DNA from: Isoetes taiwanensis
Lineage: Eukaryota; Streptophyta; Lycopodiopsida; Isoetales; Isoetaceae
NCBI GenBank assembly: GCA_021234155.1
Contig: JAJEKV010000072.1
Location: forward strand, 2,542,436 to 2,606,435
DNA length: 64,000 nt
Direction: 5' to 3'
The position numbers and the translations under genes are program-made. Position 1 is the stretch's first letter. Every line of letters starts with the position of its first letter. The notes beneath the pieces were generated by a model. It did not search any database. It saw nothing but the letters and a program-made list of their open reading frames with translations, and was not told the DNA's origin. This document shows positions 1 through 12,275 of this stretch, piece after piece.

Positions 1-946
1 ACAGATTTTATGTGGCTAACAAGTCAGCCCCCTTTATGGATCGGTGCTATGTGGAAGGGGACCTTTCTTTTTCCCAGTCAGATCATACCCCACAAAAACT
101 AGTATTTGAAGATCTTCCTTCTGCCAGGCGAAAAGGAAATGTCCCCTTTAAATTCGATACAGGGCTCCTAAGGAAGGATCTCTTTTGTATACCATTCAAA
201 GAATACACATTAGCTTCATCCAAGGGAAGAGGGTCTTCCTAGTATGAAATCCTGGATCAAGAAAAATGCCGATATGAAGGATTGGATAAAGAAGTGGGGG
301 AAACTACGGGCTTCCAAATTTCGGGAAACTAAGATTGACCTATACAACCAAGTTCGACAAGTTAAACAAGGTTTGATTCTAGATCCCTTTAATATTGCCA
401 ATCAGGCACTTGAGGAAGAGCTAGAGGTCAGAATAAAAGCGATTGAAGAGGAAGAGGCTCGAGGGGCCGCTATTAGATCTAAGACCAAATGGTATGCGGA
501 GGTTGATCATGAAAGCTCTAAATGTTTTTTAGATTGGCGGGAGCAAGGCGGGTGAGAATAGTATCACTTCCGGTTACTAATGATGAGCGTGGTTCTTAAA
601 GAGGAGGCAGAAATTAAATCCTTCTTCAGGGACAGTTATGAGGGGTTGTTCAAAGAAGATCCCCTCCCAAGTGACTATTACAGTCAATGCTCTGAGTGGC
701 TCCCCTCTTTGAGGCAAGGCCAGATAGTGACTGATGAAGAAAATAAACTTCTACTTCAAGAGCCTCGTGATGTAGAAATCTACAAGACTCTGTGTTCTTT
801 AGCTTCGGTAGTAAGTCGCGGGGATGGGTTCCTCTCGAGTTCTATGTGAATTTTTGGGATATACTTGGGCCATTTTTTCACTTTGAGTCAAGGGAGCATG
901 GGCGGTCAAATATCTTCACCCAGCCCTAGCAACTGGATTTATCTCC

Positions 947-1711
947 TTGATTCCAAAAGTCAATAAGCCCCAGGTGCTAAATGAATGGAGACCAATAGCA
1001 CTAACCAATGTGTTGTATAAAGTAATCATGAAGGTCATTGCTAATCGTTTGAAGCCAATCTTAACCCGTTTGATTGGATGTGAACAATCAGCTTTTCTCC
1101 CAGGCAGGAACATTTTGGACAACTATCTGGCAGCTAGAGAGGGGCTCCATTGGTGCAAGTCTTCTCGCCAGAATTGTGTAATGCTGAAGCTGGATTTTCG
1201 TAGAGCCTATGACTCTCTTAGGTGGAGTGGGCTAAAAAATGTGATGGCTCATATGGGCTTTGAAATAAACTTTATAGAGTTAGTTATGGGTTTGAACAAG
1301 ATGGCATCAGCATCCGTTCTGGTTAATGGTCAGCCGACTGGTCTCTTTGAGCTCAGAAAGGGGATTAGGTAGGGGTGTCCCCTTGCTCCTTACCTTTTTA
1401 TAATCATGGCATATCTCTTAACCTGTATGGTGAAAAGCTTGATGTGAGGGGATTCTTTGAATGGGTTACTTCTTCCAGGTTCCAATCTAAGTCTGACTAT
1501 TATGCAATATGCAGATGATACCTTTCTTTTCTTAAGGTACGATGATGGGAGTTTTCCTGCCTTTCAACAGGTTTTAAATTCTTTTTACTCTATATCGGGG
1601 ATTGGGCTGAATCACGCTAAATGTGATGTAATATGGCCTTTTGAAGAAGACATTGATACAAGGGTCAGGGCATGGAATTATCATATAGTGGCATTCATGA
1701 GAGACAACTAA
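947..1711 (+). pseudogene. LINE reverse transcriptase domain, broken
   Basis: The reading frame from 947 carries WRPIALTNVLYKVI, the GCEQSAFLPGRNILDN block and LKLDFRRAYDSLRW (RT motif A, with the catalytic Asp). A TAG at about 1370 interrupts it just before GCPLAPYLF. A second frame from 1457 carries IMQYADDTFLF, the YADD box of motif C. These are the standard landmarks of a LINE RT. The stop and frame change mean it cannot make an active enzyme as it stands. It would have copied LINE RNA at nicked target DNA. Confidence 0.9.
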
Positions 1712-2372
1712 GGTTGTTGGGTATGCCACTCAACCTTGGAGAAAATCTAAAAGGTCTTTGGAAGCCAATTATAGAAAGGATCGAAAAGAAGGTTAACCTA
1801 CGGTCTTGTAAGTCCTTGTCCACTATGGGAGAGTGACAAGAGCCAATGCAATCCTTAATGCGACTCATATTTATTACTCCTCGGCTATTGTAGTAGAAGT
1901 ATATATATGACCCGGTTATTAGTAATCATTCGTAAGTTCATCAGGGGGAGGGAAGATAGCTGGGGTTGCATGGTCGAAATGTGCCAAGTAGGAAGGATGG
2001 GGGATTGGGATGTAAAGACCCAATGGTCCGGGGAAGGTTCTCGGCAGACTAAGTTTGTCCGGAGGGCTATCCAAGGGGATGCATCCCCAGCTATTGCCTT
2101 TGAAAGCGTTCGGGCTTCAGTGGGGGTAAGATAAAGGGTAAACCTTCTACCCTAGAGATGAGGTTAGCTCCTACTTTTATAAATTCTCAATGGGTCGAGG
2201 TACTTCCCCAGTAATGAGGAAGATATTAGAAGCTTGGCAGGATGTGCAGAGTCTCTTTAGTATAGCAGATGCTCATTGGGAGGCAGGGGGGCTGAGTATA
2301 TTTTGGAACACTAGGATTTGGGAGAGGGATGCTCCCTCTTGCACTTTGTACACCCTCGAAAGTGTTTACTAA

Positions 2373-3200
2373 ATGGCGTGTTGTTGCGGGAATTGTAAGG
2401 TTGGGCAGTTGTGGGAAAATGATAGATGGATTACTTGGACAATATTTAAAGCTCTAGTTCCAGGTGTTGGGGAAGGTGATAGGAAGGTCTTTAGGAAGAT
2501 TATGGTGAATGTCAATATGGTCTCTGGTATTGTAGGGGAAGAAGATAGGTGGTTGTGTGGGGATGGGGCAGAATATAAAGTCAAAAAGTTGTATGGATTG
2601 CTAATGCCACAGTCCCCATTAAAGGCAGCTGACAGGTTGGGATTAGATCAAGCAGAAACTAAGGGTCTATTAACAAAGTCTTGGGTCTCCTTATGTTCCA
2701 AAAAGATCCAATTCTTTCGTTGGATCAGTCTACAAGAAGGGGTATACACTATGACATGGCTGTTGAATAAGGGTGCTGTTCAACATGATCTCTGCCCCCT
2801 AGGATGTGGAGCGTCAGAGACAATGGATCATCTTTTCTTTTGTCCGATTATAGGAGACTTCTGGAGGTGGGTTTGTCCAATTATTGGGCTACAGATGTGT
2901 CAGCTATCATGGCCGGCCATTCTGGCCAGTATAGATGCAGATGTTATTCAACTCACTTTAACCAATATATCATTGTGGTGCATTTGGAAACACCGATGTG
3001 GTGTAGCTCTTGGAGGACTGACCGCTTCAGTATCAAGGATTCAGAACAGCTTCAACATGGAGGTAGCCCTCATGGCCTTGGCCCACCACAGGAAGTTTGG
3101 CCGCAACTATAACAAGAACTTGGATAGAATTGGCAGTATAAGGGGATTCTATTCATTTTTCAAATGTAACTGGGATCTGGATTTAAGCAGTGTGCAGTAA
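2373..3200 (+). pseudogene. LINE C-terminal zinc-binding region (zf-RVT)
   Basis: This 275-codon open stretch contains KSWVSLCSKKIQFFRW followed by LCPLGCGASETMDHLFFCP, a Cys-x3-Cys-x7-His-x4-Cys arrangement typical of the zinc-binding tail of plant LINE reverse transcriptases. It then reads WRWVCPIIGL and SLWCIWKHR, as expected for this family. It is the best-preserved part of the element. It is separated from the RT domain by frame changes at 1711-2372, so it is a remnant and not a separate gene. Confidence 0.85.
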
Positions 3201-3516
3201 GGGTTTATGACCTTTCCGACCGACATCTATCAGGATGTTGGATGGAGGATCTTCGTCTTCAGCGGGGTTTTTCTCCTAAGTTCTTGTTGCTTGGAATTGG
3301 CTGCTAACTCCATATAGTATCTAAACCTGGATGAAGATGGTTGTTCCTATAGTAATCCAGGGGTAGGGAAGATTGGAGTGGTAGTTTTTAGTACAATCCT
3401 TGACACTTACGAGTTATATCCGCTTTGTGATAATTCTTTCCATCAATCCCATTTGGGGATATCCTATGTAAATTTTTATATATTAATACATACTCTTACC
3501 CTCAAAAAAAAAAAAA

Positions 3517-4562
3517 TATTCATAATCCAATTGATGTCGTACAATACCTGTTTAATGATCCCTTCCGGGGGGATAATTTCACAGTCAAAGATAAAGGTAT
3601 TTCTTCCTTTCCAGATCCTCCAAAGGAGGATATAAATCCTCCAATCAGTCGGATTGGTAGGCATAAAGAAATCCTTTTGGCTTAAATCTACCATGTTTTG
3701 GCCGAGAATATTAGAGGCTAGTTCAAGAACCCATTCTGACCAAAGGCATGATTTGAATAGGTGTTCCTCATCCTCTTTAGCAGCAAGGCATCTGTCACAA
3801 AGATTCGAGTTAGTCATTGATAATCGAAATCTCTTACAATTGGTTGCCAGGCCTTTGTGCTATAATTGCCACATAAAAGCCTTGATCTTTGGGTTAATCG
3901 GGGCTCCTCCATATAAAAACCAAGTTCTTCCTGGCTGTGTCAGGGGAGACTCCCCATTTTAGATGAATAGTGATTTCCTGTTGACTCATCAAGAACCTAT
4001 ATGCGAGCTTAACAATATAACCTGTTTTACCTTTGTAATTTTATGGATCAAGAGAGTGAGACCAATTGCCTTGCAAGACAATATTAACAATAGCTTCATA
4101 TAGCATTCTCGTTTGATTATCCTCTTCAGCAAGCTTAGAGTTATGGAAGAGGATAATGCCATTGTCATCAAAGAGATGGCTGATAAGAGTAATCCCTTTA
4201 TTCTTCCATAATTTGGCCTGTTCTGGAAAATGGCAAGCCAGGCATAAGTTAGGGTTATCAAGGACTAAGGCAGGGTTCCAGAAGATGGATTGCTCCATAG
4301 AGATGCCTTTCTCCCAAGTATACATTTGTCTAACCTCCATCCAGGCAAAGATCCATTTCCTGATCAAACCTGGAATAGCAGCAGGGATAGAGAAAGGAAA
4401 AAAGATGGAGTAGGGTAACTCCATTTTGAGGATCCTCCAACCATACGGATGGCATTTGCTGATGTAGTGCCTGATCAAAATTGAAATAGGATGCTTAATT
4501 CTGTCATAACAGGCCTTGTGAAAATACTTGTTTCTCTTTCTCCTTTTTTCTATTCTATACAA
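3517..4562 (-). mobile_element. LINE 3' fragment on the minus strand
   Basis: Minus-strand frames from 4562 to 4041 and from 3817 to about 3517 read a LINE ORF2 tail. Landmarks are WRILKMELPYSIFFP and KLWKNKGITLISHLFDDNG, then CDRCLAAKEDEEHLFKSC (zinc-binding RT tail) and WRIYILLWRIWKGRNTFIF. The frames are offset, so the coding sequence is broken around 3820-4040. It converges with the plus-strand LINE, whose poly(A) tail ends exactly where this fragment becomes readable, which suggests nesting. Confidence 0.8.
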
Positions 4563-5836
4563 TGTCGTAAATGGAGGAAAAATGTGTCATAAGATTTCAA
4601 GTTCGAAAAGAAGTTCGACCTGTGGCCTTGCTTATTCTTTTTCTCACCAGAATGTTCTGGGTCTAGTTACTAAAAGTTGCACCTATGGCATACAAGTCCG
4701 CAATTTAGGCTTAGAGATCAATTTTACATTTTGCCCCAGATCTTATAAATTTGTGATTCCCTTGTATTGTTTGCTCTTATTAAAAAATTTCGTCATCTGC
4801 AGTGCAGTGGAGATTACATTTGGTGTGATGTTTATGATCAGTTATCAAAATGCTATCTTCCTGATTAATTTAGACAGGAAGAAATCAGCTTGTGCTTATA
4901 AAACTACTACCCTTCGATATTTCTACTTTTTGACATATGTGCACTCAAAAGTTTTTCGCAGTTAAATGCAATTCTGTGATGAGTATAGCAGGAGTAAAAC
5001 ATGAATTTTTTGAAAAACTCTACTTTCTCTTCTTGCTCTCAAACTTCCTCAGGGATAGCAACTGCTTTTGTAGTAGGAGATATCCTTGATAATGCATTTA
5101 TTTAATGATTTAGCGTATCAATTTTTAACCTTTCTGAGTTGGATATTCCATCCAGGGCATTATTCAGATAAATTATCTTAGATATGCACAAACCTTCTCA
5201 CAACTCATTAGCTCCAGCTTTACTATTTGTTTTGTAGGTTTATCTTGTCTTAAATATGCACAAACTTTCTCACAACAAATTAACTCCAGCTCCACCATTT
5301 GTTTTGCAGGTTTATCTGGTCGTAGCGACTGCAATGGATCAAGCTAGCGATTTGCCGAGGAGTAGCTTTATTTACAGCTCTGTCCTTCGAGATTGGCTGT
5401 GGCATATTTCTACAATCTGCATATGTAAAGCCCTTTGCTTCCTTAGTCTTTTCTCTGATTTAAACTTTAGTTGTTGAAGGAACTGCTATTGAATGAATTG
5501 GCTTGCGATTTCCAGATTCTGTCACTAATGGCAATGGCAGACAACTCCCTTGTGCTCTATTTGCATTTATATTTATCTTCCTTTGCTCTCACAATAATTT
5601 GTATTGCTTTTCTATTTATGTCCCTTTACTCTCACAATGATTTGTTTTTCTACTCGTTGCACAGAAGCAAAGGTTTATGGCTGTATCTTGCTTCCTTGGA
5701 AGCCCAATGCCAACATCAATGTCAATCCAAACTCTAAATCTTCTTATCATCCGAAAAGTAATATGAACTGTTAGTATTTTTGACCAGCTCATCTTTTGCT
5801 TGACTTTTTTATTATGGCTTCATTTTCCTTCTGCAG
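4563..5836. repeat. Non-coding stretch with a 76-bp tandem duplication (about 5180-5320)
   Basis: AT-rich sequence with short chance frames only. At 5185-5320 a block of about 76 bp is present twice: ATGCACAAAC, TTCTCACAAC, then AGCTCC and TTTGTTTTGTAGG or TTTGTTTTGCAGG. Each copy ends in a pyrimidine-rich tract plus AG that resembles a 3' splice site. No protein family was recognised here. Confidence 0.5.
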
Positions 5837-6085
5837 AAGTTATGGCACAAACTAGACCTCTTGCTTTGCTTTGAAGCAAAGGTACTCAATAAGGCTACTA
5901 AAACTGTGCAACATGGTCTCCAGGCTTCAAGATCCACTAACTTAGCCATAGAGTCTGAACACAAACCACTCTGTAAGAAACTTCTATTTATTTTTGCGCA
6001 GCCTATCTTAGAGTTCATGATAGGGGCCAATGTAAACCAGCATATGGTGGAATTTATTAAAGATCAGCATGTATGCTCTAAGTGA
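5837..6085 (+). CDS. Possible exon of an unrecognised gene
   Basis: After a pyrimidine-rich tract ending in CTTCTGCAG (to about 5836), the frame reads KLWHKLDLLLCFEAK and stays open about 83 codons to a TGA/TAA region near 6085. It contains IFAQPILEFMIGANVNQHMVEF. The splice-like start and open frame suggest a terminal exon. I recognise no family. A 62-bp block starting about 20 bp after this stop is repeated directly on the far side of the LTR at 11103, so the locus was disrupted by transposition. It could equally be a chance frame. Confidence 0.3.
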   Translation, partial: KLWHKLDLLLCFEAKVLNKATKTVQHGLQASRSTNLAIESEHKPLCKKLLFIFAQPILEFMIGANVNQHMVEFIKDQHVCSK

Positions 6086-6604
6086 CATTTTGCAGTCCCA
6101 TTTTCATATTGCATGTTCATGATGTTTCTTGTAGATTGTTTAATTCAAGTCATTCAATCTGTAACGGACCTAGGATTTTGAGGTAAATTGTGGAATTATT
6201 TTATTAAAAGATGCAAAGGGGATAATAATTAAAATATCACGCATGCAGAGTTAATACGTCGTATTTGTAGAAATTATACGGACAGAATACTGGTGGTTAA
6301 AAATAAATACAAGTACAGTGAAAAGGTAGATTGCAGAGGGATTGGTCGAAGGAGCCTAATTGCGCGGCAAGAGCTTTGGGAGTGTTGTTGGAGCCGCTTG
6401 AAGAAGCAAGCGAGATTCCAGGTGGGGATCAAGTCTTACACCTGGGGTTTTTCTAGCGTTAGTATTATTAATGATTGTCTTTGGAACATAGCATAGATCT
6501 GGAATTGAATGATATATTGGCGTGGTTATAAACAAGCATGCATGGTTTGTAGATAGAGATTTTGAATAGTTAGAAAATCACCTAGTTTAATATGTAGCAT
6601 TATA

Positions 6605-6770
6605 ACAGGGGGTTTTTTTTGTGTTTTTGTACGCTTTTTGGCATGGTTTTCCTATGATTTCGGTGCTGTATTCATTGGGCCATACTAAATAGTATTTCTA
6701 GAGTGCAGCTTTTCTGGAGCGTTGATGTGGATTAGCTTTAACAATCTAACGGTTCTTATGCCGAGCTCCT
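6605..6770 (+). repeat. Dispersed repeat family A, copy 1
   Basis: A T-rich start (GGGTTTTTTTTGTG) is followed by GGTTTTCCTATGATTTCGG and ACTAAATAGTATTTCTAGAG. The same order of words recurs at 59965-60125, including AGTATTTCTAGAGTGCA. No coding capacity is visible. In both places another shared repeat (family B) follows 1.6-2.1 kb downstream, so A and B may be the two ends of one non-autonomous element. Confidence 0.65.
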
Positions 6771-7013
6771 TATTCATATGCATGAACCCAGCAAAGCTCT
6801 GTTCTCTCAGAAGCTCTTGTGGTGGTTTTATCCATCGTGCCGTCGCGCCGATCCGTCTCCCTCTATCCTCATCCAACAGTTGTGGTATGGAAGTTTGTGC
6901 TTTTTCATGATGCACAATCTTCCATGACAGAGATTGGAACAATGCATGATACTGGTGTTTTTCGTTTTTTTTTGTTCTTTGCTTTTTATGCTACATATTG
7001 CATTCATCTTTTT

Positions 7014-7440
7014 TAAACATTCGAGAAAGTGTTGTGTTACTTGGTTTTGGTTCTCAAGATTGTAACGCGAGGGAGATTTCTAGCATGGTGAAGTGGAGAT
7101 GGAAAAAGATCGGGGCTATAACAACCGCAACTTCCCTCTCGCTTAGCATCCGCGGCCTTAGTACTTGAATCAAGCCCGGGACCGCATGCCAAACCCAAAC
7201 TCGCTTAATTGTTTAATCCGAAAAACCATGCATGGGGGCAAAACCAAACCTAGCAATACACCTAGCATTAGAATCGCATGCCGGTTCAATCCTTTCCTTG
7301 AATCCAAACATTCCCATCAGTATTCATCTTCTTTAAAGATTTTACGTGAAAGTCTTGTGTTATTTGCTCTTGGTTCACGAGGATTCAAACGCGTCTGTGG
7401 AGATTTCTGAAATGGTAAAGTGGAGATGGAAAAGTTTCGC
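7014..7440. repeat. Diverged direct duplication, about 110 bp, offset about 310 bp
   Basis: The words TTCATCTT, AAAGT(G/C)(T/G)TGTGTTA, TTGGTTC and GAGATTTCT...ATGGTGAAGTGGAGATGGAAAA-like sequence occur at 7005-7110 and again at 7324-7430. The copies differ at many positions, so the duplication is old. Nothing coding is recognised. It lies inside the LTR unit. Confidence 0.5.
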
Positions 7441-8744
7441 TAAAATGGTCGGGCCAGGTGGACGATCGTAATCGCACATAAAAAGCCGAGTAAACAATGT
7501 AATCTGGTTGCCGATTTCTCCATATAAGTGATTGCTTTGTCGCCGATTCCATCGCTTAACTAGCTACCGCTCATATCAAGCTACAAAAACTCGAAAACCG
7601 GCCGCCCATAGGTCAAACTGGAGCCACTAGCCGCCATAGCCATATCTGCCGAAGCTTTCCCTCAGAAGCCCACCGGAACCAAGTGTGTAGCATGGTAAGA
7701 TAACCTGTTTTCAACATCTCGCGGCACCACCACGCTTAGATTCGGCCCTCACATCTTTCTATTCAATTGATTTCCATGTGTTCAAGCAAGCACTGCCATC
7801 ATCGATCCATTGCGTAAAACCCTAACCCTAACCGTGACCGAATCTCGAATATCCTATTCTTTCCTTTAACTATTTCCCTTTAAAATTAAAAATGTCGCCT
7901 TTCTTTCAATATCTAGCATTATCTACTGCCCATTCATGTTGAGCCTAGGCTTCAACATTAATGGCCATTGTTTAAGTTTCTATGTAAAAAATAAAATGCT
8001 ACAATATCTAACATCATAACATCTACTATATTAGTTTTTATGGAGTAGATAATAACCGGGCCGAGGGTGTTACTTCAAAAAAAATTATCGGGCCATCAAA
8101 ATGGCTCGTGTGTGCGCGTACAATTACAATTACAAGCTTGTGTTATTCTTACTATAATGCTATATGAAACTTTTAACCTTGTGTTGTTTTTTTAATGATC
8201 GCAGCTATTACAATGAGACTAATGGCTAAAAAACGGACGAGGCTCAACCTCAACATCACGAATGGGAGTTATACAAGCGTAAGGCATCACGCACGAGGTA
8301 AACCATCCCCGCACAAGAAGATGTCGCTGAAGCTCAAGAGGCACAAATCAATCCGTAACGACCGAGCTCAATTGAGAACTTCATGCTTGATGCACATATC
8401 CGTTTTGGACATAGATCAGCAAAGGCAATTACGTAAATAAATGTGCTAACGCTCTCTCTGCAGACTATTTGATAGGCAAATCAACCAAGATTTGTATCAG
8501 ATCTTAAACCACTATCCACTTTAAGTGCTCCAAAACTATTATAATACCTTGGCTATTTTCAATAACTCAATAAATTTCTAAATAGAATGCTTTTATAGCA
8601 TATATAATTATATTACATTATGCTTTGATATTATAGTTAGTCATGTTTCATTTTACTATATTCCCTTTTTTTCTTAATGTCGCATATTACATAACACATA
8701 TTGCTACATGTTTTAGATGTCTTTTATATTCTCACGTCCGTTTT

Positions 8745-9245
8745 TTTTTTTATGGCCCGAAGGGCCAAAAAATTTTTTAGTATAATAACCAACACATAAC
8801 TACCATTGACATTAATTAATATAACCATTGAATCCAACACAATTAAATTAAAATCCCCCTTAAACCCCTTTGGTTTGGGTGCATATTCACACGGGGGGTG
8901 ACGGAAAAGGGGCGAGAGCCCTCATAATTGTATTTTGCACGTACGAAATCAACACCATATAGTATTCAGGTTGAAATCTTATAGTATTTTGCAAATCTTG
9001 TTATACAGTATAGCAAATCTTGTACTTGCATACCCCACAAATGAGGAACTTTACGCGATGGTGTAGATTAAGGAATAAAGGCTTAATATGCCAATCCGGA
9101 CAAACTCTCGATGCCCCCGGAGTCACCCCCCGTGTGAATATGCACCCAAACCAAAGGGGGTTTAAGGGGGATTTTAATTTAATTGTGTTGGATTCAATGG
9201 TTATATTAATTAATGTCAATGGTAGTTATGTGTTGGTTACACCAT
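8745..9245. repeat. Family B foldback: two copies in inverted orientation
   Basis: The left arm (about 8790-8905) and right arm (about 9122-9240) are near-perfect reverse complements. The arms include CCCCCGTGTGAATATGCACC and AAGGGGGATTTTAATTTAA. The loop is about 220 bp. The left, longer copy carries a hairpin, GGCCCGAAGGGCC, at 8754-8766 next to a run of T. In the reverse sense it therefore ends hairpin plus poly(A). A third copy lies at 61750-62055 on the plus strand. The RNA or single strand could fold into a long hairpin. Confidence 0.75.
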
Positions 9246-11862
9246 TACAGAAGAAGTTGGGAAAGCTTAGAATGACCAGAATCCTTGAAGGATGAATCCA
9301 GAAATAATGCAGGCGTAACTGGCAAAGACGAGGGTTTTATTTGCATGCCGCTAACATCTTAACAGAACGGCAGTATAATCCGTTGATCCTGAAGTGTTTA
9401 AAAAGCATGGAACAGCCCTGGAATGGGCCGATTTGGGCCTTAGAGAGGTCGATTTGGCATCATAAGGAAGAATCAAGGAGTTTTCATCAAGATTTGGCAG
9501 CCACAAATCTGATTTTGGGAGCCAAGAACCGCTTGGAAATTGCCCGATTTGGGCCATAAATAGATCAAAATGATCCGGAAACTCCTTGGCAAATAAAATC
9601 GGCAGGATTCAAGAGGTTTTGGGGCTGATTCGATGGCCTGGAGGCCGGAATTTGGAGCCGCACCCGAGTTCGTCCCCTGTTGTCACGTTAGGGTTAGGTT
9701 AGGAAAAATGTTAATAATTAATTCATTTGTTAGTAAGGTAGCAATAATAAGTTAAAGCTTAAGAAAAAGATTAAGGCTAAAGTTAAAATATCAAGGTTGG
9801 GTTGGAGCAAGAGTTGGGTTCGAAATATATTAAAGCTGGAGGCCCTTGTTAAGGCGGGTTTATGCTAATAGTCATAACGACATGAGTGGACTAACAAGCT
9901 AGCTAGTTATAATTTAAAACCCTTTGGAATTAGTTAAAGTAAGAGAGAAAATAAAAACACAAGACAAAAGTGTTCCGTATGGAGGAAGTTTATAACGGAA
10001 GTAATAATAGTGGAATGCTATAGTTTTAACATCATTAAAGCCTTAAATATAGATATTAACCTTGTTGTTAGTGAATCTTAGAAAGGTGTAGATATTTATC
10101 TTTTATTTAATGGTGATAGTTGGATATAGCATTATTGAGGTTATTATAATTACTGAGTTATGATTTGGCTTTCTCTTGCTATATGAAGTGTGTATTAGGG
10201 AATTACTTGATGTGAGCTTGTTAAAGCATGTCTTATGATGATAGTGAATTATGTAATTCTTTGATATAGACCTCTGGGGTCGGAGTCTAGGTGCGATGGT
10301 CTAGACTCGCGGTTGTTGCACAGTGCTATGTAAATGGTATTTGAACATCGGGCATTGGTACCATATGGTACAACATCATGCACAGTAAGTGGTCCTCCAA
10401 TGCTGGACGCAGCGTGGATGGGTGTGTACACACGTGGTTACCCCGCCTCTATGTCACTGGCCTGATCAGCCGAGTTGACCTTGCTCAGACCCAGAGGAAT
10501 ATTGGTTGCAATGTTGATACTATGGTTGCTTGGCTATTGTATATGTGGTTTTAATGTTGGAATCAAGTTGCAATGGCTATGCTTGGTATAATTATGCATT
10601 GTGGTTATGCTTGTTGGACTAATAACTTAGATTGCAGGGGCGAGGTTACGGTAAGTCTAAGTTATTGTTCTAAGTTAATGCTCTGTGGTAATTGGTTCTA
10701 GATATATCCTAGATCCCCGATCCCCACTTAGTCCGTGTGACTAACCCCGTGGTTAATGGTGTAAACAGAGGTGCAAGATGCTCCAGAGAGTAGCCAAGCT
10801 TCGGAAAGACGAGGGTAGATGCGTGTGGATTGCTAGACAATACATCTGATTAATATTACCATTATTAGTATTATGGATCGGCTTGAAACTATAATTATTT
10901 TTATAAACTTTGGTTGTTGTGTGGGGTTTTTGCTGAGCAATGGCAAGTATAATTTTTGGGACCTTAGAGTATGTATAAAGATTAAATTCTTTACCTAAGT
11001 ATGCATGTATCAATTTCCTGAGTTCCAAAGGGTAAGTAGATCCAACGGTAGAGACGATGGGATCTCCAGTAACCGAGGGGTTAACTGGCCAGGCCCGTCA
11101 CACAATCCCATTTTTATATTGCATGTTCATGATGTTTCTTGTAGGTTTTTTAATTCAAGTCATCCAATGGTTGTATATGGCTATTTCATTGCTTTTTGCA
11201 TGGCGAGGTAAACTTCACTTGCCCTTTCCTCCATTTGTGATATTATTGAATCATAGAAAAGGCGGTTTATTGGTTCAATGTTTATAGATGTAATGGTATC
11301 ATTTGCATTTTAGCTATGGTTTTTGCTGTTATTATGATTGCAAATGCAAGATTTCCATTTTATGCCGTAATTTTTGTCTTTGTTAAGATTCCTCACCATT
11401 TTTATTGTTTAATTTGTATGTACTAAAGTTTACTATTTATTACAAGTTGGAATATCAGGGTTCAAATCCCTGTTTGTTTATATAAACATCACAATACTTC
11501 ATTAGACCAGCAAATACTGACTATTGGTTTGACTAATTGACGAACTATCTGATTAATATAATGATGAATTGTCTGATTGTTTAACTGACTAATTTTTTGA
11601 CCAGTATTCTGACTATTGGCTTGATTAACTGAAGAGCTATCTGACTAATACAATGACGAATTGTCTGACTATCTAGATGACTATTTCTTTTACTATTAAT
11701 TTGACTATTCATCTGACTATGTTTGATGGAACAAAATATTTTTACCCCGGTTATTGTGATTCCATCGCAAAAAATTCCATCCCGCGGAATCACGAGGCCG
11801 GAGACCCCGTTATCCATACCAGAGCCCCCATTATCCGTACCTGACAGGGTCGCTTTCAGGTC

Positions 11863-12275
11863 ATTTATACCTTCCGGCGGAATCACAACTTTGCTATTCC
11901 GCCAGATGGAATCACCAATTTACGATTCTTCGAGATGGAATCACCGCTCATGTATTCCACCAGATGGAATCACAACCGTATTATTTATTCCGCAAGACGG
12001 AATCACAATCGTGTTATTCCGCCAGACGGAATCACAACCTTGCTATTCCGCCAGATGGAATCACGAACGTCTGATTCCGTGAGATGGAATCACCACTTAC
12101 GTATCCCGCAAGACAGAATCACAACATTGCTATTCCGCCAGATGGAATCACAACCATGCGATTCTGCCCGGTGGAATCACCCCCTTCCACTTCCGCGGGG
12201 CGGAATCACCATATTCTGATTCCGTCCAATGGAATCACCCCAGATGGGATTCCTCCCGACGGAATCACCTGGAGA
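11863..12275 (+). repeat. Array of about 14 units (about 29 bp) built on TTCCG...GGAATCAC
   Basis: The word GGAATCAC recurs every 28-34 bp from 11879 to 12267, usually as TTCCGCCAGATGGAATCACAA. Each unit combines TTCCGN5-6 with GGAATCAC. The same word occurs in both TIR-proximal regions of the surrounding element, for example at 11786 and in reverse complement around 13850. Frames of 75-119 codons run through it only because stops are rare in the repeated word. I do not call them genes. Confidence 0.85.

Larger units (their letters stand above)
1..3516 (+). mobile_element. Decayed LINE (non-LTR retrotransposon), 5' truncated by the window edge
   Basis: The plus strand reads, in order, the end of an endonuclease-like domain (SDHTP at about 70-100, like the SDH motif of AP-type endonucleases), a reverse transcriptase (947-1711) and a zinc-binding RT C-terminal region (2373-3200). 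A run of 12-13 A at 3504-3516 is taken as the poly(A) tail and 3' end. The order EN-RT-zf-RVT is that of plant L1-type LINEs. The element is dead: the frame changes several times between 242 and 2373 and there are internal stops. It appears to abut, and may have inserted into, the opposite-strand LINE that follows. Confidence 0.85.
6160..11102. mobile_element. Solo LTR (or LTR-bounded unit) with 5-bp target duplication and nested repeats
   Basis: The unit begins TGTAACGGACC at 6160 and ends GGCCCGTCACA at 11102. These are TG...CA ends with imperfect inverted termini. It is flanked by CAATC at 6155-6159 and CAATC at 11103-11107, a perfect 5-bp target duplication. No gag or pol is visible inside, so I read it as a solo LTR enlarged by nested insertions, with repeat-family copies at 6605-6770 and 8745-9245. 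An internal block near 10390-10740 (GGTCCTCCA, then GATCCCCACTTAGTC and GACTAACCCC) is shared with the LTR at 55436-58382, placing them in related families. Confidence 0.7.

Noticed and set aside
7815-7835. Telomere-like AACCCTAACCCTAACC
   Set aside because: Only about two to three units, lacking a TTTAGGG array. It is too short for an interstitial telomere, though a telo-box cannot be excluded.
11455-11480. B-box-like GGTTCAAATCC suggesting a tRNA
   Set aside because: No A box or acceptor stem could be found at the right distance.
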